A DNA stretch of 49,291 nucleotides from Methylotenera sp. (GTDB taxonomy: Bacteria; Pseudomonadota; Gammaproteobacteria; Burkholderiales; Methylophilaceae), in the NCBI GenBank assembly GCA_002928535.1, contig PERG01000018.1:1-49291 (forward strand). Direction: 5' to 3'. Numbering within the stretch: position 1 is the stretch's first letter; the number at the start of each line of letters is the position of its first letter. Position numbers and translations under genes: made by a program. Shown in pieces: positions 9,676-18,304 of this stretch. The notes under the pieces were generated by a model, which was not told the origin of the DNA, did no database searches, and was given only the letters and a program-made list of their open reading frames with translations.

Positions 9676-10199
9676 TATACTGCTAACCAGCCCAACCTCA
9701 TTGCCTTTGCATCATCCAAGGCATGGTGTCGCCTTAATGCTTTTTGACTGTACTCACGCTCTACTGTGTTTTGATAGCTAGCATTGGCTGAAGTATCTTC
9801 ACCTAATATTGCATTAGGTGTTGCCAACAGATTATAAGGCAGTCCTGTGGCGCTAAATATTTGCTGGATATAGCGCCAATCGTAGTTTGGTGCATCACTC
9901 CATACTTGTACTGGATCAATCAGTGCTGCAAACCAATAATTAAGATGCAGGCTTGTTTCTGCCAGGGTCATGCGCGCATAAACATGCTTGTAATTAATCG
10001 GGTCAGTAATTCGTTTAGCATCTAAAAGAGGTAATACTTCTTGTAGTACGAAGTCTGAGCATTCTTTATGAGTATAGGTATCAGATAGTTCCGCATAGAA
10101 AGACCTATCTCCTTCTGCGGTGATTAAACCTATGGATATTAAAGAGGCTGATTCAGCTAGAGCAGTAAACTCAGTGTCCAAAAATACATGAATTGTCAT
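9672..10199 (-). CDS. DEDD-family 3'-5' exonuclease (Rv2179c-like)
   Basis: ATG 10199 opens directly into the first nuclease motif, MTIHVFLDTEF (Asp8, Glu10), giving 175 residues; an upstream extension of 23 residues is rejected for that reason. The second motif Asp is in VWSDAPNYDW. The last is HHALDDAKAM, with the catalytic His and Asp of the DEDDh type. The compact size and lack of other domains fit the Rv2179c-like exoribonucleases. It is convergent with the CD-NTase: the two stop codons share bases 9673-9674. It could trim RNA or degrade signalling oligonucleotides. A role linked to CBASS is suggested only by position. Confidence 0.75.
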   Translation of the reverse strand: MTIHVFLDTEFTALAESASLISIGLITAEGDRSFYAELSDTYTHKECSDFVLQEVLPLLDAKRITDPINYKHVYARMTLAETSLHLNYWFAALIDPVQVWSDAPNYDWRYIQQIFSATGLPYNLLATPNAILGEDTSANASYQNTVEREYSQKALRRHHALDDAKAMRLGWLAVY

Positions 10200-10418
10200 G
10201 ACCAAAGTTAGAAGGCGCAATAAAGGATAATGATTGCATTCTAATGCAATCGCATGAGTGCCGTGCAATCATATACAACAACCGAAATCATCATTGGAAT
10301 TGTAACTACCCATTAAGCTTATGTCGGCCAAGAAGTCATTTATGCAGTGCTAAGTTTCTTTAATGTATTTTTCGTTTACAATTAAAATAATTCATCCTAC
10401 AAAAGGAAGCTAGTGGCC

Positions 10419-10643
10419 ATGGTTTTAAAACCAGTTGGAGTAATGATGATACGAACCAGAGTATTTAAAGCCTCGAACGACTTCCCACGAAACCCTATAT
10501 TTGTAGCATTTGAGCAAATTGCTAAAGAAGCAATCCGTGTAGCAATTGATAGGCAAAAAGCGATAGGTCTTCCTCACTACTATTTATATAAAGGTAGAAT
10601 CGTTGCTCGTGCGCCAAATGGTCGCTTCGTTACAACTAAATAA
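10419..10643 (+). CDS. Small hypothetical protein
   Basis: This 74-residue protein is not recognised. ATG 10419 sits nine bases after AAGGAAG; a GTG at 10413 is too close to that site. A central helix (PIFVAFEQIAKEAIRVAIDRQKAIG) leads into a short strand pair (HYYLYKGRIVARAPNGRFV), a layout seen in small hypothetical proteins of plasmids and islands. There are no membrane segments or cysteines. It stands alone, transcribed toward the antitoxin gene 207 bp further on. Real coding status is supported only by the ribosome-binding site and composition. Confidence 0.55.
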   Translation: MVLKPVGVMMIRTRVFKASNDFPRNPIFVAFEQIAKEAIRVAIDRQKAIGLPHYYLYKGRIVARAPNGRFVTTK

Positions 10644-10850
10644 ATTATTCTTACCGGCCTCTTACGGCCCAAAGCCAACGGTTTCAAATTAGAAAATCTA
10701 CTTTTGGGTATACCTACTGAAAACGTGCTCGACTTTGGTATGTCTATTGGAATGGGAGCCTTTTTTATTAACAAGCAAAGTACATCATTTATATGATGCA
10801 CATAGCAAAACAAAATCAGATAGGTTGATTGATTTCTAAGGAGATTGCAG

Positions 10851-11060
10851 ATGACAACAAAATCAGAGGTACAACTTCGAATTGACGAAATGCTAGCACT
10901 TGCTATTGAAACGTTTGGCTCTAAAACTATGGCCGACGAATGGCTAAATAGAGAAAACTTTGCTTTAGGGGCAACACCAATATCCATGGCTGAAACTGAT
11001 GCCGGACTTATGGAAGTAAAGAAAATATTAAGTTCTATCAGTTATGGTGGTGTAGTGTGA
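10851..11060 (+). CDS. Orphan ParS/MbcA/Xre-type antitoxin toxin-binding domain (DUF2384)
   Basis: ATG 10851 follows TAAGGAG with good spacing and gives 69 residues. The sequence ALAIETFGSKTMADEWLNRENFALGATPISMAETDAG is split over the FG, WL, LG.P and T..G positions of the DUF2384 toxin-binding domain, and it ends in the typical ISYGG. Full antitoxins of this family carry an N-terminal Xre helix-turn-helix and sit next to a RES-domain toxin that attacks NAD. Here both the helix-turn-helix and the toxin are missing. It may be a leftover of a toxin-antitoxin pair or a stand-alone anti-addiction factor. Confidence 0.7.
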   Translation: MTTKSEVQLRIDEMLALAIETFGSKTMADEWLNRENFALGATPISMAETDAGLMEVKKILSSISYGGVV

Positions 11061-11093
11061 CTTTTAGCTTTTAATTGTCCGTTAACGGCCTTG

Positions 11094-11348
11094 AATTCAA
11101 CCGATCGCTGCAACACACTAAAAACTGTTCGCAAAATATCAGCTGCTAACTCAAATTCGATTGCAAGCGAAAGCCATAACCCAAATTAGTCTGACATCCT
11201 CCTTCTCTGCGGTAGAGGGGCTACGCCGAAAAAATAGGCCTGCTACGGTTACAGCGCATTGTAGACTTGCTAACCCGATCAATATGGCTGCAATAATCTC
11301 AATTGCACTAACAAGGTAAAGCATTCCACTACTAACAATAGGAAGCAA
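11094..11348 (-). pseudogene. Frameshifted DUF1622 membrane protein
   Basis: A TTG start at 11348 with AAGGAG six bases upstream opens a frame with one hydrophobic helix (YLVSAIEIIAAILIGLASL) and then EDVRL. A single extra base near 11186 shifts the frame. In the next frame the DUF1622 signature continues as FGLWLSLAIEFELAADILRT, to about 11094. In the original frame the protein ends after VMAFACNRI. Both halves together follow the DUF1622 pattern of an N-terminal helix plus the LxLALEFELAADIL motif. The gene is therefore a recent frameshift pseudogene, unless the extra base is a sequencing error. DUF1622 proteins have no firmly known function. Confidence 0.7.
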
Positions 11349-11450
11349 GAAATTCTCCTTTTAAAACATCAAGCCCAAGGCACTTTAGCGACTTTTGAAA
11401 AAATGACACTTGATTTGCAGTTAAACGAGTGTGATGCCTTTCAATCCAAG

Positions 11451-12251
11451 TTAAAACCATAATCGAACCCCAGTGACCAAGCTCCATTCATTCACATCTT
11501 CACCTCGGTCGCGCGCAAAATCAGCTGTTCCGCCGTAGCTAGACTGCCATGACACACCAACATAGGGGGCAAATTCGCGCTTGATCTCATAACGTAAGCG
11601 TAATCCGAGTTCGATGTCGTTCAAGCCGCGACCTATGCCTTGATCTCTTACTTCTTGAAGAGCGTAATTGACAGCTAAGCGCGGCTGTAAAATCCAGCGC
11701 TGGGTTAGCAGCAGCTCATATTCCAACTCAGCCCGCGCGGAAATATCGCCTCGCTCGCTTAAGAAAGTCGCGGCCTGCACCCCAAATCGATAAGGCGCAA
11801 GTCCTTGGACACCGAACACTGCGTAGCTGCGCGATGGCCCATCCGATAGCGGCTTGGCATAGCGCAGGCCCGCTTGCAAATCCCAAAATGGAGCAATGAG
11901 GCGACCATATAGAAGCTGCACATCTGCATCCTCCAGCTTGCCGTCATAGACTTTCGTGCCTTCAGTGTATAACCAGAGCCGGTTGTAGTCGCCGCCGATC
12001 CATCCGGACGTATTGAAACGCACCGCATCGCCATCTTTATCACCGCCCGTGTAACGCGTTGTGGTGTGTTCAAGCTGATCGATCAGTAAGAAACTGCGAA
12101 CCGCACTATCCTCCACGGGAGAAGGTAACTCTTCAGGGGTTACTTCAGCTTTGACCAATGAAGTCATCAATGCCATTGAAGCCAATAGCTTGCAGGCCAG
12201 CAAGAAAGTAGCATGGCATGCTCGGTATTTTTTATTTGACGAAGTAATCAT
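11451..12251 (-). CDS. copB: CopB, outer-membrane copper-binding protein
   Basis: The 266-residue protein starts with a long N-terminal region and a hydrophobic signal (LLASMALMTSLVKA), then a beta-barrel ending in the outer-membrane terminal phenylalanine (GVRLWF). The family traits of CopB are clear: FLLIDQLEHTTTRYTGGDKDGDAVRFNTSGWIGGDYNRLW is split across the early strands, and LLYGRLIAPFWDLQAG follows. The Met-rich N-terminal repeat found in many CopB proteins is missing. CopB works with CopA in periplasmic and outer-membrane copper sequestration. Its start overlaps the copA stop by four bases, so the two are translated together. Confidence 0.9.
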   Translation of the reverse strand: MITSSNKKYRACHATFLLACKLLASMALMTSLVKAEVTPEELPSPVEDSAVRSFLLIDQLEHTTTRYTGGDKDGDAVRFNTSGWIGGDYNRLWLYTEGTKVYDGKLEDADVQLLYGRLIAPFWDLQAGLRYAKPLSDGPSRSYAVFGVQGLAPYRFGVQAATFLSERGDISARAELEYELLLTQRWILQPRLAVNYALQEVRDQGIGRGLNDIELGLRLRYEIKREFAPYVGVSWQSSYGGTADFARDRGEDVNEWSLVTGVRLWF

Positions 12252-14206
12252 GACTGCACCTTACCTTTCTGATCGGTCACTGAGACCACGCGCAACATGC
12301 CGAGCTCCATATGAAAAAGCAAATGACAATGGAACGCCCACTTGCCAATCTCGTCAGGTTTCACATCGAATGACAGCCGTTCGCCTGGCTTGACGTTGAT
12401 TGTGTGTTTCCGAGGACGCTTTACCCCTGTGCCGTTGTTCAACACCATCCACATGCCATGCAAATGCATCGGGTGATCCATCATCGTATCGTTGACGAAG
12501 GTGATTCGAAGCCATTTGCCATATTCAAAAGGGATAGGTTCTTTGGCCTCGGAATATTTCTTCCCATCGAACCCCCATATCTGCCGCTCCATATTGCCAG
12601 TAATATGGAGTTCAATCTCACGTTCGGGTGTACCTTCCGGCCCGTCTGCGGACAATCGCCGCAAGTCACCATACGCCAGCACTCGGCGGCCAGCATCCCC
12701 TAGCCCGCTACCGGGTTCGTTAATTCGACTGACGGGCATCTCCGCGACCGTGGAATTTCCAGGGCCATGTCGATCTGGCCCATGCGGTTTAGCTGGTATA
12801 GTTTCAGCTTTTTCGGGTACTGTGCTCAATCCATTTTCCATGACTGGCATTGCGGGCATGTCATCTGATGGCATTTCCATACCTGCCATTCCATCCATCC
12901 CAGCATCACCTTTACTCGCTGGCGATTCCATACCAGACATCGTAGGCGTAGCGTCCAATGGCATTTCCATCTCGGACATCCCGTCTGCACTTGGTATGCC
13001 GTCTTTAGATGGCATTGCCATATTGCCCATCGCATCGCCGGACATACCCATGTCGGCCATGGTCCGAAGTGGACGTACACGACGCGCCGGGATCGGCGCG
13101 CTTAGTCCAGAACGTAGTGCCAACGTACCAGCTGCGTAACCACTACGATCCATCGTTTCGGCAAAGATAGTGTATGCCTCTTCGGTTTGTGGTTGTACAA
13201 TCATGTCGTAAGTTTCAGCCGGAGCGATACGGAACTCATCAACGGTAACCGGCTCGACATTCTGACCATCGGCTTGCACCAGCGTCATCTTTAGCCCTGG
13301 GATGCGAACATCAAAATGCGTCATCGCACCGGCATTAATAAAGCGTATACGGATTCGCTCACCTGGCTTAAATAGCGTAGTCCAATTCTGATCAGCCGAT
13401 TGGCCGTTAAGAAAATAGGTATAGGTGAAACCAGTCACGTCGGCAATGTCTGTAGGATCCATGCGCATCTTTGCCCACTCCATTCGGTCCTTAATCATTG
13501 AGCGCCAGCCGTTGAGGTTTGCATCGCGAAAAACATCGCCCATCGTTCGCCGGTTGAAGTTGTAGTACGAACCGAATTTCTTCATCTTCGCCAGCACGCG
13601 CGCAGGATCCTCGAAGGTCCAATCCGACAGCATCACTATGCATTCGCTATCGTAGGAGTATGGGTCGGGTGTGATTGGGTCGATAATCAATGGGCCGTAT
13701 AGCCCCGCCTGTTCTTGATTGCCAGAATGACTGTGGTACCAGTAAGTGCCACTTTGGTGAAGCTTGAATTGATAGGTGAAGGTCTCGCCGGGTCGAATAC
13801 CGGCGAAACTTACCCCTGGAACGCCATCCATGTTCTCGGGAACGATCAATCCATGCCAATGGATAGAGCTTGTTTCTTGCAGTTGGTTGGTCACGCGAAT
13901 TGTCACGGTCTCACCTTCGCGATACCTCAATATAGGGCCTGGTAGCAAACCATTTACTACGGTTGGCATTGCCACGCGCCCTGCAATGTTGAGCTTATGC
14001 TTGGCGATGACGAGATCAGTGGCCGTAGTAGAGTTATTTGAGGCGGAGCTAATCAAAGTAGATTCTGTGTCAATTGCGTAAGCTGGGGACAACCTGTGAA
14101 GCACCAACCCTGCTCCCACTGCAACGGTAGTTTTCAGGAAATGTCGTCGCTGATATTGCTGCGATGATTTTATCCCACGAGTTTTGTTTGGCGAGCTGTT
14201 TTTCAT
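12248..14206 (-). CDS. copA: CopA-type multicopper oxidase (copper resistance)
   Basis: The 652-residue protein carries a Tat signal (RRHFLK at 20-25, then a hydrophobic stretch), so it is exported folded. Copper ligands are all visible: HWHG (116-119), YWYHSH (155-160), HPMHLHG and HCHLLFHMELGML near the C-terminus. The order is that of a full three-domain CopA oxidase. A Met-rich insert of about 110 residues (roughly 410-500, with repeats such as MSGMESP and MAGMEMP) should bind Cu(I). In the periplasm it would oxidise Cu(I) to Cu(II) and store copper. It is followed by copB in a two-gene operon. No copRS genes are nearby. Confidence 0.93.
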   Translation of the reverse strand: MKNSSPNKTRGIKSSQQYQRRHFLKTTVAVGAGLVLHRLSPAYAIDTESTLISSASNNSTTATDLVIAKHKLNIAGRVAMPTVVNGLLPGPILRYREGETVTIRVTNQLQETSSIHWHGLIVPENMDGVPGVSFAGIRPGETFTYQFKLHQSGTYWYHSHSGNQEQAGLYGPLIIDPITPDPYSYDSECIVMLSDWTFEDPARVLAKMKKFGSYYNFNRRTMGDVFRDANLNGWRSMIKDRMEWAKMRMDPTDIADVTGFTYTYFLNGQSADQNWTTLFKPGERIRIRFINAGAMTHFDVRIPGLKMTLVQADGQNVEPVTVDEFRIAPAETYDMIVQPQTEEAYTIFAETMDRSGYAAGTLALRSGLSAPIPARRVRPLRTMADMGMSGDAMGNMAMPSKDGIPSADGMSEMEMPLDATPTMSGMESPASKGDAGMDGMAGMEMPSDDMPAMPVMENGLSTVPEKAETIPAKPHGPDRHGPGNSTVAEMPVSRINEPGSGLGDAGRRVLAYGDLRRLSADGPEGTPEREIELHITGNMERQIWGFDGKKYSEAKEPIPFEYGKWLRITFVNDTMMDHPMHLHGMWMVLNNGTGVKRPRKHTINVKPGERLSFDVKPDEIGKWAFHCHLLFHMELGMLRVVSVTDQKGKVQS

Positions 14207-14366
14207 ATTCAGCCTTTCTGTTTTTACATCACTATCTGAGCCGACAATATGAGCAGTCTTTAAAGGGCAGTTGAGGACACAAAATTATATCTACACAACC
14301 TATACGCTACCCACTGACCTTGTCATCATCATCTATCTGCCCTGGCTATGCGTACTTTCCTTCAAG

Positions 14367-14717
14367 TTAATGATCTCTACCTTCCCTATTTTCCCTTCCC
14401 ATCATTTCGCGACCGTGCTCAGAACCTGATCCATAGCCCTGTTCCTGAATTGTAATCTTGTCAATGACGTCGGTGACGCCGTCGGTAGCGCGCGCCACTG
14501 AGACGGCTCGTTCCTTAACTGCTTGGGTATCGACAGATCCTGACAAGGTGGCGATTTTATCCTGTACGTCAACATTAATCAGAGCGGCCTTCACTATTTC
14601 ATCCGCTGTAAGGTTCGTTTTGACTTTTGTACTGATTCCAGCATCGGTCTGACCGCAGGCGACGGTAATAAGCGATACTGCTAATACATTTAAGAGCATT
14701 CTGAGATGGTGATACAT
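14367..14717 (-). CDS. BON-domain lipoprotein
   Basis: The 116-residue protein has a lipoprotein signal ending VAC-G (Cys21), so it is membrane-anchored on the periplasmic side. One BON domain follows (about 28-92): ISTKVKTNLTADEIV, then VDVQDKIATLSGSVDTQAVKERA and VARATDGVTDVIDKI. BON domains are small envelope modules found in OsmY-like stress proteins and thought to bind lipid or membrane. The tail is Gly/Arg/Glu-rich. AGGAG precedes the ATG. It lies upstream of copA on the same strand with a 160-bp gap. Its link to copper is only positional. Confidence 0.8.
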   Translation of the reverse strand: MYHHLRMLLNVLAVSLITVACGQTDAGISTKVKTNLTADEIVKAALINVDVQDKIATLSGSVDTQAVKERAVSVARATDGVTDVIDKITIQEQGYGSGSEHGREMMGRENREGRDH

Positions 14718-15186
14718 GATTTATTCTCCTAAGGTGACTATTGTCAATTTTTTGCTACGTTGTAAATCAGCTCGGTAGAGCCAAAATTTGGTTGAAAAAA
14801 CCATTAACGACAACCAAGTATTAGTGGTATTCACGAAGGACTAGATCCATAAAATGTAGTCGAGATTGAAATTATTCGCCACGCTAATGGAAGACGGGGG
14901 TGGTTTATTAAAGGCGACTGTTTTGAATTTAGAGCAATCCCCATAATATTCAACATGCCCACTATTAGAATCTTTGTCTGTACGTTGTCGAACTTAGCAA
15001 GATGGTGGAGAGCTTTTTTATTGTTAAGACACTCGCATCGGTCGGCGCAAGGAATTAATCTCCCCCTCTGCTTTAGCAAACTCTGCATAATTGGGATATA
15101 GCAGGTTCGAGCCAGTTGGTGCAGGCGCGACATATTTGCCCATAATAATGCTGGTGCCAGCTTACCTGCACAGGGAAGCGAGGCTT
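14718..15186 (-). other. Intergenic stretch with no recognised gene
   Basis: This holds the upstream region of the BON lipoprotein. An open frame of 121 codons exists on the reverse strand (14831-15196), but its product matches nothing I know, and its start overlaps the upstream gene with no clear ribosome-binding site. Another reverse frame (15024-15143, 39 codons, MGKYVAPAPTGSNLLYPNYA onward) has more protein-like composition, also without a ribosome-binding site. Either could be a remnant or chance. Confidence 0.4.
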
Positions 15187-16479
15187 TCACAACCAACCGC
15201 CATTGAACCCGGCGCGTAGCAAGCCTTTAACGATGTATGGGCAGTTTCGCATTAATTTCCACAACAGGCCAGTACGGTAATTTTCGATCATCAAAATGAT
15301 CGGTCCTTGATTGAGCCCGAAATGCCACGGTGAGACCCACCAACCATAAGGGTTGCCAGGTATTCCCGGGTGCGTGGGATTGAAAGATGCTTTGAACCCG
15401 TAAGAATTGAACTCTGTCAACTTGGCTTGATGAATGCAATGATGAAGCGCGGGCAGAACTATTTCGGGAGCGAACGGCAACGACGCGACCAACGCCCAAG
15501 GTGAAAGAGTGCCGTCGTCTGGTCCATATGGTACGCCCCGTGCCACGTAATCGAAAAACTGTCGGTCAATGCCGTTTATTTTGATGGTGTTGGGGCCGGG
15601 GCCTTCACTTGCAGTAATACCCCAGCAGCATGCGGCATAGCCTTCAAACTTGAGTGGGTTGTTGATCGCGTACTGCTGTTGCACATAAGTTGCACGACGG
15701 CTGTTCTCAAAATAGTCGATGCCTTTATCATGCATGAATGCGTCCTGGATACCACGAAAGTCTATCCAGACATGCGAGAGCTGATGGATAAATAGAGAGC
15801 CGCCGTAAAGATATTCCTGTCCATAACAGCTTTCCCACTGGTAAGTGGATGCCCATGCAGCATAGCTATGTTCTGGCAAAGGATACGTCGGCGAGCCCAG
15901 CCCTAGGATATATAGCAGCAGCGCCTCATCGTAGCCTTCCCATCGATATTTAAGGAAACCACTTTCTGGTTTCCAGCCGTGCGTTACCGTTGCGCCCTGG
16001 TCTTGTGCCCATTGCCAATCGGCACGGCGATAAATTGCGTCACTAAGGGTGCGAATTTCATTCTCTTCGTTTGTACTGGCGTCGAAATAAATAGCGGCCG
16101 TCAATGCGCCGACCAACAAAAAAGCGCTATCCACTGTTGAAAGTTCGCATTGCCAAGCGCGTCGACCAGTCTGCATGTCGAGAAAATGATAGTAAAAACC
16201 CTTGTAGCCCGTCGCGTCGGACTCGGCCCCTTGGGGACTGTTCCAGAAAAAACGCAACGTCGCAAGCGTGCGTTCTATCGCCGCTGCGCGCGACATAAAT
16301 CCGCGTTCGACACTTACAGGATAGCAGGCCAACGCAAGACCTGTAGCGGCAATACTGGCAGGCCAATCTGCAGAAGTCTTGTCAATCACCAAACCATTAT
16401 CGGGATTCGTTTCATACAGAAAATAATCGAATGTTTGGCGCTGTAAATTTTCCAACTCAAAGTCGACTGTCATTTCCAT
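15187..16479 (-). CDS. Glucoamylase-family protein (PF10091; GH144-like beta-glucan hydrolase)
   Basis: The 430-residue protein starts right after AGGAG at 16479. It follows the PF10091 pattern: LQRQTFDYFLYETNPDNGL, SIAATGLALACYP, TLRFFWNSPQG...GFYYHF, a WQCELSTVDSAFLLVG helix with acidic active-site candidates, and EGYDEALLLYILGLGSP. The C-terminal half has YGPDDGTLSPWALVASLPFAPE and YGWW. The fold is an alpha/alpha barrel. Characterised relatives include endo-beta-1,2-glucanases (GH144/GH162), so cyclic or linear beta-glucan is a reasonable guess for substrate. No signal peptide is visible, which suggests cytosolic action. It stands alone among copper genes; why it is here is unclear. Confidence 0.8.
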   Translation of the reverse strand: MEMTVDFELENLQRQTFDYFLYETNPDNGLVIDKTSADWPASIAATGLALACYPVSVERGFMSRAAAIERTLATLRFFWNSPQGAESDATGYKGFYYHFLDMQTGRRAWQCELSTVDSAFLLVGALTAAIYFDASTNEENEIRTLSDAIYRRADWQWAQDQGATVTHGWKPESGFLKYRWEGYDEALLLYILGLGSPTYPLPEHSYAAWASTYQWESCYGQEYLYGGSLFIHQLSHVWIDFRGIQDAFMHDKGIDYFENSRRATYVQQQYAINNPLKFEGYAACCWGITASEGPGPNTIKINGIDRQFFDYVARGVPYGPDDGTLSPWALVASLPFAPEIVLPALHHCIHQAKLTEFNSYGFKASFNPTHPGIPGNPYGWWVSPWHFGLNQGPIILMIENYRTGLLWKLMRNCPYIVKGLLRAGFNGGWL

Positions 16480-16645
16480 GCTACTCCTGTATCCACCCGA
16501 TTTGCCGTTTTTAGGTATGACTTGATTACAATATAGTCAATAGCATACGTTTCATAAGGTCTAAAGTTAGGATTTATCATTTGTTATTTGAGTCAATTCA
16601 AATATATATTTTTCTTGTATAAATTCTTTCTGTGTTTAAACATAT

Positions 16646-17551
16646 TTAATGATGCTTAATCAAACCCACGCCTTTGATGTCGTTCCACGAAGTCGTCTGG
16701 TGGCAAAGATAGCACTGATTCACTTTAGCATTCGGTTGACGCGCAATCGGGGCTGACATCATTGAAAAGTGCATCATGTTGTGACTAGGTGGTGCTAAAT
16801 GACATTGCGCACAATTGGTCGAGCGCGAAGATGGATGGCGAAACTCAGAAACCGTCCACTGAGTTGTGGCGTGACACTGAACACAATTTTTACCTAACAA
16901 GCCCTGATGGCGATCCTTAGTCGCGTGACAGCTCACGCAGTTGAGCATCGATTCATTCGCGCTTAAGCCTGGGTGGTTGACCGGCAACTTAGGCGCGCTT
17001 GGTGGTTCAACGGCGATTTTGGTTTCAGCGCTCATATTTGAATCGTCACTCATCTGCGTATCACTACTGCGGGTGTTTGCTAGCGGTTTCTGTGTAACAG
17101 AGCGAGGCGTCCTGTCTAATAATTTAACCGCTACTTCGATGTCTTCAAGACTTAACCCTTCCTCCGATGCAGCCTTTAATTGCTTATGACCAACTTGCGC
17201 TAGCAATGCATGATCCATGGTTGTCGGCATGCGCACCGTCCCTTGGTGCTCTACATGACAGCCTGTACAGGTTTGAATGTTTGCATGAAACGCCGTTGGC
17301 TGACGTTGTAAAAGTACTGAGTTGTCGGCGTGGCAGGCGATGCATTTCCCAGCTTCGACACCTTTCACTTGCGTGTGACAAGCAACACAATTGTTTGAGA
17401 GCGATGCATGTGACTGTGACAGTGCTCCCGGGGCTACAGCTTGTTGCCAAAAATTGCGTGTGCGTGAGTCGCTCGTTTCCCACTCAATGCCGATGGTAAT
17501 CCCGAGGGCGACCACGGCAAAAGCTACAACAAAGAATTTTATTTTGCTCAT
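16646..17551 (-). CDS. Periplasmic heptaheme c-type cytochrome
   Basis: The 301-residue protein has an N-terminal signal anchor (FFVVAFAVVALGITIGI) and seven CxxCH heme sites: CVACH, CIACH, CTGCH, CVSCH, CVQCH, CAQCH and CYLCH. They form a group of three and a group of four, split by a Ser/Pro-rich linker (about 150-200). Extra histidines (for example FHANIQ, MDHALL, FRHPSS, MMHFSM) are likely distal ligands, as in cytochrome c3/c7 and NapC/NrfH-like proteins. It is the last gene of a three-gene operon, four bases after the cytochrome b gene. It would carry electrons in the periplasm, received from the membrane subunit. The final acceptor is unknown; Cu(II), Fe(III) or an outer-membrane partner are possible. 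Confidence 0.88.
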   Translation of the reverse strand: MSKIKFFVVAFAVVALGITIGIEWETSDSRTRNFWQQAVAPGALSQSHASLSNNCVACHTQVKGVEAGKCIACHADNSVLLQRQPTAFHANIQTCTGCHVEHQGTVRMPTTMDHALLAQVGHKQLKAASEEGLSLEDIEVAVKLLDRTPRSVTQKPLANTRSSDTQMSDDSNMSAETKIAVEPPSAPKLPVNHPGLSANESMLNCVSCHATKDRHQGLLGKNCVQCHATTQWTVSEFRHPSSRSTNCAQCHLAPPSHNMMHFSMMSAPIARQPNAKVNQCYLCHQTTSWNDIKGVGLIKHH

Positions 17552-17555
17552 GCGT

Positions 17556-18302
17556 TCAAATCCACCTAAGCCCGTATTGCACGCCAGCCCAGATGTGCAA
17601 AGTGAGAAGAAGATACAGAAAGACGGAGAGAACGATATGCAGCTTTAGAGACCAGCCGAACCAAAACTTGAAGATTTCATGCATGCGCACCGAGTACTCC
17701 AGGTCTGCCACTGAATCGGCGATACGCGTCACCTCAGCTGCGGGTTCACTAGCAGGACGCATGTTTACCAATGACGCGAGACTGGCCATGAATCTAGGCG
17801 CTTTCCGAAGAGCGCTCGTTTCGGCTTGAGCGTTCTCGATCACCCCCCAAGCAGCGTCAAGATCACCCCTAGCCGTTTGTAGCAGGGCCAATTTTTCTTT
17901 CATGTCATTGGCGACAAAAGTGAGCAGATACCGAACCACAAATCCGCTCACAACAACCAGCAGCATCACTGTCGTCAGGGCAATTCCCAGCCAGCTATCG
18001 AATTTGTGACCAGTATGAATAATCGCGAGCAGCGGGCCAACGATACCAGCGTAAACGTGCATGGTCATCAAAGATTGCATCGAAATGAGCGGTGTTATTC
18101 GGGCGTTGAAGAAAGGAATACGCTTTGCGACCGTGTAAACAAGGGGCAGCAGCATGAGTACTGCCCCCACTATGCCGAATACTGCCCCAATTCCACTGCC
18201 CGGAAAAAGTGGTGAGCGATGCAGGAAAAAGCCGAGCCAAGTCAAAAGCAGAATGCTGATTACGCCAGTAACGACGATACCTTCTCGCTCTCGCTCATTC
18301 AT
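17556..18302 (-). CDS. Two-heme cytochrome b membrane subunit, ferric-reductase/NOX-like
   Basis: The 248-residue protein has about five membrane helices. Two of them carry paired histidines with exactly 13 residues between (HVYAGIVGPLLAIIH and HIVLSVFLYLLLTLH). That H-x13-H pattern in two helices is the bis-heme arrangement of ferric reductases and NADPH oxidases. A cytosolic loop of about 65 residues (KEKLALLQTARGDLDAAW onward) separates helices four and five. It is the middle gene of the operon: two bases after the flavin/2Fe-2S reductase, four bases before the heptaheme cytochrome. It would carry electrons across the inner membrane from the reductase to the periplasm. Family naming is by motif only. 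Confidence 0.78.
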   Translation of the reverse strand: MNEREREGIVVTGVISILLLTWLGFFLHRSPLFPGSGIGAVFGIVGAVLMLLPLVYTVAKRIPFFNARITPLISMQSLMTMHVYAGIVGPLLAIIHTGHKFDSWLGIALTTVMLLVVVSGFVVRYLLTFVANDMKEKLALLQTARGDLDAAWGVIENAQAETSALRKAPRFMASLASLVNMRPASEPAAEVTRIADSVADLEYSVRMHEIFKFWFGWSLKLHIVLSVFLYLLLTLHIWAGVQYGLRWI

Positions 18303-18304
18303 GG

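Noticed and set aside
10580..10987. 135-codon reverse frame across the two small forward genes
   Set aside because: It overlaps both forward genes, which have good ribosome-binding sites, and its product has no family traits.
12492..13139. 215-codon forward frame opposite copA
   Set aside because: Shadow of the Met-rich part of copA; Pro/Ser/Gly-rich product with no start signals.
14831..15196. 121-codon reverse frame after the glucoamylase-family gene
   Set aside because: No family traits, no ribosome-binding site and mixed composition; another frame in the same stretch looks equally protein-like, so neither is called.
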